Part shown: in pieces, positions 57,701 to 64,000 of the stretch
Position numbering within the stretch: position 1 is the first letter of the stretch
Layout: every line of letters starts with the position of its first letter
Assembly (NCBI GenBank): GCA_963971285.1
Contig: OZ020265.1
Coordinates: forward strand, 2,492,001 to 2,556,000
Source: Astropecten irregularis
Taxonomy: Eukaryota; Echinodermata; Asteroidea; Paxillosida; Astropectinidae
Reading direction: 5' to 3'
DNA: 64,000 bases
Notes under the pieces: model-generated
Databases searched by the model: none
The model's input: only the letters and a program-made list of their open reading frames with translations
What the model was told of the DNA's origin: nothing
Translations under genes and position numbers: made by a program

Positions 57701-60386
57701 CATCTCCCAGCAAGCAATGGGTGGTGCCATCGCATACCATGTCCCACAGAAGACACTCTTTGCTCCCACTACACTGGAAATACCCCGGGCAACTTATGGT
57801 GACTTGAAAAAAAAAATGTGGGAGAAAATAATTTAGTTAGCTTAGGGAAAAATTCATGTTGAAATTGAGTCTTAGTTTCTCCACAAATACGTGCGTTTCA
57901 TAATAGTGCCCTACCATAAGATTGAACGCGGCGTTGGCGTTGCACACTCATGGGGCCCACTATTGTGAATCGCCCGTATTGAATCCTTCTCACATTACAA
58001 GTTTCATTTACTATTGTAACGCAGTGGGCGGTTTCGAGCAATGTTCATGCAGTAAATTGTAGGGGAACCACAAGAGTAGTGGGAATCCATGTGTTGGACA
58101 TAGTGTGTGTGCCAGAGCATAAGTGGGAATTATGTGGGTTGATCAATGGGTGCATTGTTGTGAGTCATTGTGAGTCATTAACATCTAAGGGGTAAGACAA
58201 GGGGGTCTATTGATTCAGGGAATAAGGAGAAAAGTAGGAGGGGAAAGTGGTAGTTGTGATTTGGAACTGGTGGAGTGAAGACCTGTTTGGTGCTAGCTGG
58301 AAGTTGCACCTTAAACACTATATAAGTTAATTAAAGTCCATTCGCTTGAGTACTATTAGCACGGGGTGTTGATAAAGTTAGAGGACAGTGTGTCTCTACA
58401 TGCGATAGGAACGTGGAGCCTGCAGTCAAGTTGATTCGTAGGACAAAGATCGGTGAGTGTTTATTACCTTTGTTAGAGAGGAAAGGCTGTAACGAGATCA
58501 CAACTCATAGTTAAAAGATTCAATGGTTGAATTAAGTAAATTGCTCTATTAAGTTGAATGATTCATAACTTGAATTAAGAGAGAGCAATAGTTGAAGTTG
58601 ATTTGGAAGTTGTGTGGCTAATGATAATTGTGCAGGGACTCAGGCGGAATTCTCCTGAGTTAAGGCGCACCTGAGTTAAGGCGCACCTGAGTAGTTAAGG
58701 CGCACCTGAAATAAGGCGCACCTGAAATAAGGAGCACCTGAAATAAGGAGCACCTGAAATAAGGGACACCTGAAAACAGGCAGCACCTGAATTGAGGAAA
58801 AGGTTTAAGGAACCTTGAAGAATAATAGAGACTGTGTTTTGTTTATTGTGATTACATGTATCTTGTGTGCTAATTGCATTGGCTTAGCCTAGTGGTACAT
58901 TGAAGTGTAGTGTTATTAAAGTGATTTGTACTTATAGAAGATCTTCTCTGTAGACATTATTTATGCGTGTGCATGCTTGTTTGTGTCTGTCATTATCTGG
59001 TTCATTCATAATTCCGTGGACAGTGTACGTTGCCTGGCGGTATATTTCCCCGAAACGGATTTGCTCTCTTGGCCTAAGCTAGACCGCTCGCTGCCGAGGC
59101 CAGGAACTTTGTAGCCCCGGGTCTGGGTCGCCACACTATGCTAACATTGGCCGTTCAAAACATTTTTCGTGATGTAGCCTAGAATAGAAGCTTTCTTCTG
59201 CATTGTCTGAGCACCCGGGGTCGATTTCATGAAGTACTCAAAATAATGGTTAACTTGATTTAACTTGACTTAAGGCTGCCGCAGCAGGGACATAAGAGTG
59301 AACCTTGAGGTAAATAAATTGTAACTGCTAAACAAAGATTAATGTATTCCGAATCATTTGTTTTTGTAATGCCAACTCAAAGTTGCTACCGCTAACACGA
59401 ATAATGCGCTATCTTTCGTGCTAAAGGTTTTTTTTTTCACATACGTTTAAACATTGATATGTAATATGTTCTTATCACTGTGTATTACATATAAACACAT
59501 AGCAAGGAAGTAGGGTGTGGGGTTTTTATATGGGTCAACATAAGGTCAACTTACAACACTCTTGCTCGTCGAATGCGTTAGGGCAGTCTTTGAAGCCATT
59601 ACACACAGCCTCATTGGATACACAGACAGTCGTATTCTCACACGGGAGATCCAGTTCACCTGAACATTCCATATCTGACAAAGACACACTTTACAGTAAC
59701 ACAATTCACCATGTAATATTGAAATGTCTAATATGATCAATTTCAAGATTTTGTAAAACCAAACCAATGCAGGAAAATATTTTTCTGCATCAAAAATGTG
59801 AGTTTCTTTTCTCTGCAAGTTGATGTTGGATTATTGTGAAAAAATAAATTAAATGAAAATCCCAACACGTTAATAGTGGCGCATGGTAATGTTGGGTTGG
59901 TTCGGGTTGGGTTGGGTCAGGTTGGGTTGGGCTGGGTGGGGTTGTGCTGGGTTGAGATTAAAACTGAACAAATTAATAGGATCACTAACCCAGGCAGGTA
60001 TGACTTCATTTGGAAATGATTCTTACCTCTGGACATAGCTGAAATGGACAAGTTGAACCCCCTCTTATTAAAGTAAGAGTCACTTGTAAAGGTCAATACC
60101 AGGTGACGTCCCGTCGACATGACCGTGGTAATTCCCGTAGTACCACTTAGCTCAATCGTGTCATCATTCACTAGATCCAGTCCCTGGATCACTAACTTGT
60201 CGTAAGTGGATTCGGTCTGGAAGTCTAGAATCTTGACAGCGACACGGTGGAACGGAGTATACCTGTCAGACACCTGCACCGTCCAGCTGCAGTCGAGATT
60301 TTCGGGGTACCGGTTAGGATAGTTTGGGGAGGTAAGGCTATGTGCAGAATCACCGGAGAGGTAGATTTCTCTATCACCACAAATAT
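47530..60386 (-). CDS. Gene B: CUB-LDLa-LRR 7TM receptor (GRL101-like / LGR type C), 10 exons
   Basis: Exons: 60386-60027 (CUB), 59674-59555 and 57802-57686 (LDLa), 57524-57404 (LRR N-cap), 56401-56330, 54082-54011, 53121-53050 and 52656-52585 (LRR, 72 nt each), 49369-49277 (LRR, 93 nt), 48763-47530 (7TM and stop). Phases agree at every junction: phase 1 up to the LRR cap, phase 2 afterwards. About 777 codons are visible. This is a rhodopsin-family receptor with a large ectodomain, related to snail GRL101 and relaxin-receptor-like LGRs, so it should be a plasma-membrane receptor signalling through G proteins. The ligand is unknown. No signal-peptide exon was found between 60386 and 64000; it may lie in the N gap or further right. 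A diverged LRR exon could also have been missed. Introns hold a LINE, MITEs and a solo LTR but do not break the coding frame. Confidence 0.88.
49277..49369 (-). CDS. Gene B exon: leucine-rich repeat 5 (extended)
   Basis: 93 nt, phase 2-2: one LRR with seven extra residues (VLISGEKTEGQKKAILIKDG, then ALRDLVKLEKL). Acceptor TACTTCCAG|GGTG, donor AAACT|GTAAGT. It joins the last exon in frame. Confidence 0.82.
50090..52440 (-). pseudogene. Degraded LINE in a gene B intron (minus strand)
   Basis: The pieces run in order on the minus strand. Endonuclease start with LTETWFKEAPPPL (about 52200) and SSKPGGGAAMFIS (about 52110) is followed by VGTVYRAPGTP and, after a frame change, SDHYPLF (about 51820). 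Reverse transcriptase continues with TINHDILLSKLSHYDVRGL (about 51580), HGSTLGPLLFLLYINDL, the catalytic FADD (about 51360), FLGVTIDHTLSW (51130), and a C-terminal part ending in LISQYVA at 50517. Several frameshifts are present, and the reverse-transcriptase N-terminus, including the fingers, is deleted between about 51600 and 51660. It belongs to a different family from the other two LINEs. It lies between LRR exons 4 and 5 of gene B, on the same strand. Confidence 0.82.
52585..52656 (-). CDS. Gene B exon: leucine-rich repeat 4
   Basis: 72 nt, phase 2-2: VISGVPLETIKDAAFYGL, then RELRT. Acceptor GTTTTGCAG|TGTT, donor ACCAT|GTAAGT. A TTAA-flanked MITE begins 18 nt upstream of its acceptor. 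Confidence 0.87.
52675..52925 (-). mobile_element. TTAA-flanked MITE, truncated copy at a splice site
   Basis: TTAAAGGTAATATCATACTT marks one end at 52675. Similarity to the family runs to about 52925, where the GGTAGCATACC end is missing. It sits just upstream of the acceptor of gene B LRR exon 4. Confidence 0.62.
53050..53121 (-). CDS. Gene B exon: leucine-rich repeat 3
   Basis: 72 nt, phase 2-2: NISLNNLKVIEGESFKGLQ, then KLQG. Strong acceptor CTTTTGCAG|CAAT and donor GGAAT|GTGAGT. Confidence 0.88.
54011..54082 (-). CDS. Gene B exon: leucine-rich repeat 2
   Basis: 72 nt, phase 2-2: LFLTNNGIQNIPPLSFEGL, then NNLLWL. A canonical LRR. Acceptor TCTTTAG|CTTCC, donor TGGCT|GTAAGT. Confidence 0.88.
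54785..55635. mobile_element. 851-bp MITE or small DNA transposon in a gene B intron
   Basis: Inverted ends TATAGGTTTTCCCGGT and ACCGGGAAAACCTATA are exact. A TA target duplication may be included. The interior is non-coding, with the hairpin GGCGATTCTATTTAATCGCC at about 55482-55501. Confidence 0.75.
56330..56401 (-). CDS. Gene B exon: leucine-rich repeat 1
   Basis: Exactly 72 nt, phase 2-2, one 24-residue LRR: LELSGGNITTLTPGYF, then FKLQVL. Acceptor TTCAAAG|AGAG, donor GTGCT|GTAAGT. Confidence 0.85.
56640..57000 (-). mobile_element. tRNA-derived SINE, about 350 bp
   Basis: On the minus strand it has GCTCAGTTGGTAGAGTGCA (A-box), GTCGCCGGTTCGAATCCCG (B-box) and a tail. Upstream it shares about 230 bp with 62327-62535, including GAAGCCATGAAACCACGC as read on the plus strand. 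CCACAAGGGAAACTGA closes it. Confidence 0.72.
57404..57524 (-). CDS. Gene B exon: LRR N-terminal cap
   Basis: A 121-nt exon, phase 1 in and phase 2 out. LHRCPNECQCHYKNSDLYVN followed by C gives the four-cysteine LRRNT pattern, and ATTDVL starts the first LRR. The switch of phase marks the join between the LDLa and LRR modules. Confidence 0.87.
57686..57802 (-). CDS. Gene B exon: LDL-receptor class A repeat
   Basis: A 39-codon phase 1-1 exon: ISCPGYFQCSGSKEC, DMVCDGTTHC, GDDERKC. Six cysteines; the acidic end is kept as GDDE. Acceptor TTTTCAAG|TCACC, donor AATGCG|GTAAAA, a slightly weak donor. Confidence 0.85.
58015..59135. mobile_element. Solo LTR (1121 bp) in a gene B intron
   Basis: Starts TGTAACGCAG and ends TCGCCACA, with the 4-bp direct repeat CTAT on each side (58011-58014, 59136-59139). 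A TATA-like CTATATAAG lies near 58318 and an ATTAAAG near 58916. No internal region or second LTR is present, which fits LTR-LTR recombination. Superfamily not determined. Confidence 0.72.
58660..58800. repeat. Minisatellite inside the solo LTR
   Basis: About eight units of 15-20 bp on the pattern AAGGCGCACCTGAGTT, drifting to AAGGAGCACCTGAAAT. Confidence 0.9.
59555..59674 (-). CDS. Gene B exon: LDL-receptor class A repeat
   Basis: A 40-codon phase 1-1 exon: MECSGELDLPCENTTVC, NEAVCNGFKDC, FDEQEC. Six cysteines in LDLa spacing; the calcium box reads AFDE. Acceptor TTTGTCAG|ATATGG, donor GAGTGTT|GTAAGT. Confidence 0.87.
59890..59955 (+). repeat. (GGTTG)n simple repeat
   Basis: Interrupted pentanucleotide GGTTG/GGGTT run, about 70 nt downstream of the gene B CUB exon in transcript direction. 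Confidence 0.85.
60027..60386 (-). CDS. Gene B exon: CUB domain
   Basis: A 120-codon phase 1-1 exon: acceptor TACGCAG|ATATTTG, donor CCAGAG|GTAAGA. Classical CUB start ICGDREIYLSG, then LTSPNYPNRYPENLDCSW with the second Cys and the conserved SPNYP, YDKLVIQG, and LTFTSDSYFNKRGFNLS near the end. The second Cys pair is absent, as in gene A. Confidence 0.92.
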
Positions 60387-60594
60387 CTGCGTATACAACA
60401 AAGAGAGCACCACCCTTTTTTTGGCGTATGATGATAATATTTGTTAATGTTTAATGATTAAATATTACATGCAAAGGAAACTTATGATAATACTCACGTA
60501 GAGGCATCTCACATTGATTGTGTTATGGGTTGTTTATTGATTTGTAATGCGTCGTAGGGTGTGATAACATAGCAACCTCGCAAAATGTATTGTA

Positions 60595-60690
60595 TTAAAA
60601 GAAAATTGACTGGATTTCGAACCAGCGCCCTCTGTAATGCAGAAAAGTCGCTAAACCAACTGAGCTAACCAACTCTATGATGGCAGTGTT
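60595..60690 (-). mobile_element. tRNA-derived SINE-like element
   Basis: The minus strand reads GTTAGCTCAGTTGGTTTAGC (A-box) and GCGCTGGTTCGAAATCCAGT (B-box). It is a different tRNA-like head from the other copies. The extra A in the B-box and the lack of a paired acceptor stem argue against a tRNA gene. Confidence 0.5.
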
Positions 60691-60984
60691 GTAAACGGAC
60701 ACTAATTCGTTTTACTCATAGTCTGAAGTCATTCAAATACCGCTATATCCCAAGGATCATTTGAGATAATCGCATCATTAGCTGTACTGCAACCTCAGAT
60801 AATATATGTCACGGATCACAGTTTATACAGATTATACAAGATAATACTTTCTAACACAGAGGAAAGGGTAAAAGAAAACCCAGCGTAAGAAATCCCAGTT
60901 TTGAAGAGAAACGATAATAGTAACTAAAAAGCCAGAATATGCCTTTGCCTTGTAATATCAACATCAAGCTCCTGAAAAGGAAAA

Positions 60985-61830
60985 AAGGTGATCAATATCA
61001 CGCGATGTCGTGTTGCTGGTATAGCGACGTTTCGGCTGCTGGAACTGCTAGCCTTTTCATGGATGCCATCTGAAGACAGCTGAAGGGAAACCTCGAAGGA
61101 CACGGCATCCGCACCGGCGTGTTCAGATCTTCCACCACCTTGGCGAATCGGCTCGAATGCCCGACGGATCCAGCAAAAACAGGAAGGCGCGGAAAAGTGG
61201 TGTACGGAATCCCGTGCAGCGACTTCGACCAGGTGAAACCGGCAGACCTTTCGGCGAGAGGTAAACACGCCTGGTGAGTTGGCCACCACCCTAACTGGGA
61301 CAATTTGCGGTGTGTTCATCGTGAACAACATTGGTACTCCAGGCTCATCAAGAAGGCAATTCGCGTTGTACATCTACCTCCGTGAGAAAAACATAATCCG
61401 GGAAACTGGCCTCGACATCACCGGATTCTCAGGCTCCCCACTACCCATCACCACGATCACCGCCATACAACGGATAGGACCACCGAGGGATGCCGAAGCC
61501 ACGCCGAGGACACGGCTGCTGTTATAACCGCAGAAATAACCATACGATGTCCCCTAACGTGACCCGTTCGGCTTCCGCTTAACACTAGCGAGCTTTCGAT
61601 TTGCACGTCGGGGTAGTGGCCTGGTACGAGCGAACCACTTTTTGGAGCTCTGCGCATGCGCTAAGTTGGACCCCTCGTTCACTACCAGAATCTAGGACGC
61701 GTTCACCCCGGTTTTGCCGTCGTCCCCATTCAGCGCTCGTTCACTGTATACAAGCTTCAAGATGGATGCCAGGAACAACTTGCTTAGCCCTACCTCCATG
61801 CTTAGGATCATAAATAAATAAATAAAGTCT
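60985..61830 (+). pseudogene. Degraded Penelope-like element, GIY-YIG endonuclease end
   Basis: Scattered frames on the + strand resemble the C-terminal endonuclease of Penelope-like retroelements: GKVVYGIPCSD (about 61183-61215), then in another frame GETGRPFGER (61232-61261), then HREQHWYSRLIKKAI in frames across 61315-61370. Multiple frameshifts separate them. After 61550 there is a non-coding 3' part. The match is by eye to a remembered family pattern. Confidence 0.5.
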
Positions 61831-62126
61831 TGCATATCTTCAGGGCATCGCACATAGGCATACGGTATTTGTTGTGGAAATTTGGGGATAGTTTAATGCC
61901 CGGCTTACTGCAAATTAAAAGTCTGAAGTCATGACATGACCAGGTACATGACTTGAGTCTGTAGCCTAACGTTAGGCTCGGGGCCGGGAGCCTGCGTTAG
62001 AATTGATTGATTGTTATGGTCTTTGTGAGATCTAAATCTTGTAAAATGAAAAATCATCATGAAATAGTGTGAAGGCAGCAATCTAAAATAGATGGATGGG
62101 TACACTTCAACCGGTTTGCAATTAAA

Positions 62127-62326
62127 NNNNNNNNNNNNNNNNNNNNNNNNNNNNNNNNNNNNNNNNNNNNNNNNNNNNNNNNNNNNNNNNNNNNNNNNNN
62201 NNNNNNNNNNNNNNNNNNNNNNNNNNNNNNNNNNNNNNNNNNNNNNNNNNNNNNNNNNNNNNNNNNNNNNNNNNNNNNNNNNNNNNNNNNNNNNNNNNNN
62301 NNNNNNNNNNNNNNNNNNNNNNNNNN
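62127..62326. other. Assembly gap, 200 N
   Basis: Exactly 200 unknown bases, a conventional placeholder length. The gene B signal-peptide exon could lie here. The left border is in unassigned sequence and the right border begins at a SINE end. Confidence 0.99.
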
Positions 62327-62683
62327 AGTCAGTTTCCCTTGTGGTTATTTCACGAATATATTAATTAAAAAGCCGTATCCTCTTTGAGTGATCCCCATGT
62401 ACCATTCCCAGGTTGCAGCATTGTTGCGTGTATCATTCAAACGATCCCTGGGGTGTGGCGGTGTGTGCGTGGTTTCATGGCTTCTGACTGCCAAACGAAC
62501 AAGGATAGTTGACTATTGGGGTCACCACCAACATAGGGCTGGATGGCTCAGTTGGTAGAGCGCCTGTACGGTATTCGGGAGGTCGCCGGTTCGAATCCCG
62601 CTCCACTCAAATTGTCTTTGTTCACTTTTCAATGACTTAAAAAATACTCAGTCAGTTTCCCTTGTGGTTATTTCACGAATACT
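62327..62683 (+). mobile_element. tRNA-derived SINE with repeated ends
   Basis: The best tRNA-like head in the window: GGCTGGATGGCTCAGTTGG (A-box) and GTCGCCGGTTCGAATCCCGC (B-box), at about 62538-62610. The segment AGTCAGTTTCCCTTGTGGTT occurs at both ends (62327 and about 62651). A related copy lies inverted at 56640-57000. Confidence 0.72.
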
Positions 62684-62684
62684 C

Positions 62685-64000
62685 TTATATTTACTTATCT
62701 ATTCAGATTTACAGTTTCATCTTAAATTCAGATTTTGATTATTAAATATCAATTTGATTTAAGTTTGAATGGAATCGTAAAGCGCCCTGAGAATCGATAT
62801 TTGGCAACATTTGAGCTATACACAAAGTATATATTAAGATTTGTCATTGGAAATTGAACAAAGAAAAATGACGGGAGCGGGATTCGAACCAGCGACCTCC
62901 GGAATACCGTACGGGCTCTCTACAAATTGAGCTATCCAGCTATTTATTGGTGGTGTCCCTAATCGCCAATTATCTTTGTTCATTTGGCAGCAAATACATC
63001 CCTGGATCCACTTACTACGGAACTCTAGAGGTGCCATCCGATTTGTTGAAATCCTAAGATAAATTATTGCGGAAAGACGACATGCACATTATGGCGACAT
63101 CCTGAGATAATTTAATCTCAGGATTTCAGCAGGTCGGTTGGCTCCTTTAGAGCTCCGTAAAATAATTAAATATTTTTTATGATATAGGTGTAAATGCATA
63201 TCCAAGATTTATTGAATAATGGTGTCAAATGTGGTAAATGCAAAGCCGATATTAACTTTGTTGTCAACACTTGATATATAATCATTGGTAGTTTAAGAGG
63301 TAAATGATAGGTCATTAATAATAACATATTACCATTGGTTATAGTTATTAATGCTATATGAAATATTTGAATGGTTATGACAATTATTGCTTCTTAAAGG
63401 CAATATCATACTTGTGTTTTTTTTTCAAAGAAATACAAATTCGTGGGCAAACATATGAAGGAGGATAGAGTAATAGTGATCTGTGAACATTTCAGTCCAA
63501 TACGGTGCAGACCTTTTGAGAAAAACAGTGAAAAGCGGCTACAATATTTCTTAAGTCTTTTCTCTTGTATTTTTGATCTTTAATCAAACATAATTTTGGT
63601 CATTGGTTTTACTCTTTTCTGGATAAATACAGCATTTGAGGCAGACAGATTTTAACGGAATGTTTCTATCATCACCATATCTTTATACCCTGTTAGTTAT
63701 AGGTAAATTTGTGAAGATTTGTGTTTTTGCATGCTACCAAAGTATGATACTACCTTTAAAATGAAACAATATTAAAATTAGATATCTGTTAAAAAAATAT
63801 ATTTTATTGTCGTCGTTTGTGTAACCGGCGTTACAATATTCGTATGTGTATAATAATATGATCATATTGGTAATATGGTGTTTTTGGGTTCAGATATAGT
63901 GCTATATTCTTTTGGTTGAATATTTAGCCATTTGTCTTATCATATTTACGTGTCATGTGCTGTCATGGTTGGAATTCTTGTATGATTGTGTTGTTTAAAT
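62685..64000 (-). repeat. Inverted, permuted copy of the 40689-42055 repeat
   Basis: 62685-63165 matches the complement of about 41172-40689 (with a SINE-like piece at 62860-62960 and the palindromic MITE at 63012-63162). 63175-64000 then matches the complement of about 42055-41184. It reaches the window edge. Confidence 0.75.
63394..63759 (-). mobile_element. TTAA-flanked MITE, copy 4
   Basis: Ends TTAAAGGCAATATCATACTT and AAAGTATGATACTACCTTTAA; 366 bp, reverse orientation to copy 41420-41782. Confidence 0.68.

Noticed and set aside
59890-59955. Interstitial telomere repeat
   Set aside because: The unit is GGTTG/GGGTT pentanucleotide, not the TTAGGG of most deuterostomes, and it is interrupted.
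60480-60530. Signal-peptide exon for gene B (minus strand, donor-like GTGAGT near 60497)
   Set aside because: The short frame before it has no hydrophobic stretch and no suitable ATG, so it does not encode a signal peptide.
62092-62364. Open frame running through the N gap
   Set aside because: It is open only because the Ns are untranslatable; no real coding evidence.
62538-62610. tRNA gene
   Set aside because: A and B boxes are good, but the 5' and 3' ends do not form a paired acceptor stem, and the same head recurs with a shared tail in several places, as in a SINE.

Overview
This window is animal nuclear DNA. It is AT-rich, short coding exons lie in long introns with GT-AG borders, and most of the rest is decayed transposable elements. 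Two minus-strand genes carry CUB, LDLa and leucine-rich-repeat (LRR) exons, and one ends in a rhodopsin-family 7TM exon. That receptor type, together with a LINE carrying a 2A-like peptide and a foldback-like element, fits a marine invertebrate deuterostome. An echinoderm is my best guess; the species is inferred, not shown.

Layout. Positions 77-5784 (minus) hold the first six exons of gene A: signal peptide, CUB, LDLa, LDLa, CUB, LDLa. It continues past the left edge. Positions 47530-60386 (minus) hold gene B: CUB, LDLa, LDLa, LRR N-terminal cap, five LRR exons and one large 7TM exon with the stop codon. Gene B resembles GRL101-like / type-C LGR receptors. Only its signal-peptide exon was not found. 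The two genes are head-to-tail and look like tandem paralogues. Every CUB and LDLa intron is phase 1 and every LRR intron is phase 2, which is the usual basis for exon shuffling.

The 41 kb between the genes, and their introns, are filled with mobile DNA. From left to right: a TIR element built of TTACGG-like words (4250-5388); two copies of a 1.6-2.0 kb repeat (7371-8949, 20190-22181); a 5'-truncated LINE with a perfect 44-bp palindrome at its broken end (9508-11066); a decayed LTR element with gag only (12271-15172); a decayed tyrosine-recombinase retroelement (16560-18620, minus); and a CR1/Jockey-type LINE with a 2A-like peptide (about 28500-36695). An apparently intact 4.35-kb Ty3/gypsy element (30969-35317) is nested in that LINE, with two identical 173-bp LTRs and a 5-bp target duplication. 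Several MITEs and a 2.9-kb foldback-like element (44384-47282) follow.

Inside or next to gene B are a degraded minus-strand LINE (50090-52440), a MITE (54785-55635), a solo LTR with an internal minisatellite (58015-59135), a Penelope-like fragment (60985-61830) and several tRNA-derived SINEs. Positions 62127-62326 are an assembly gap of 200 N. The right end (62685-64000) is an inverted, apparently circularly permuted copy of 40689-42055.

The only open reading frames that look intact and functional are the gene A and gene B exons and the gypsy gag-pol. No rRNA gene, convincing tRNA gene or CRISPR array was seen.
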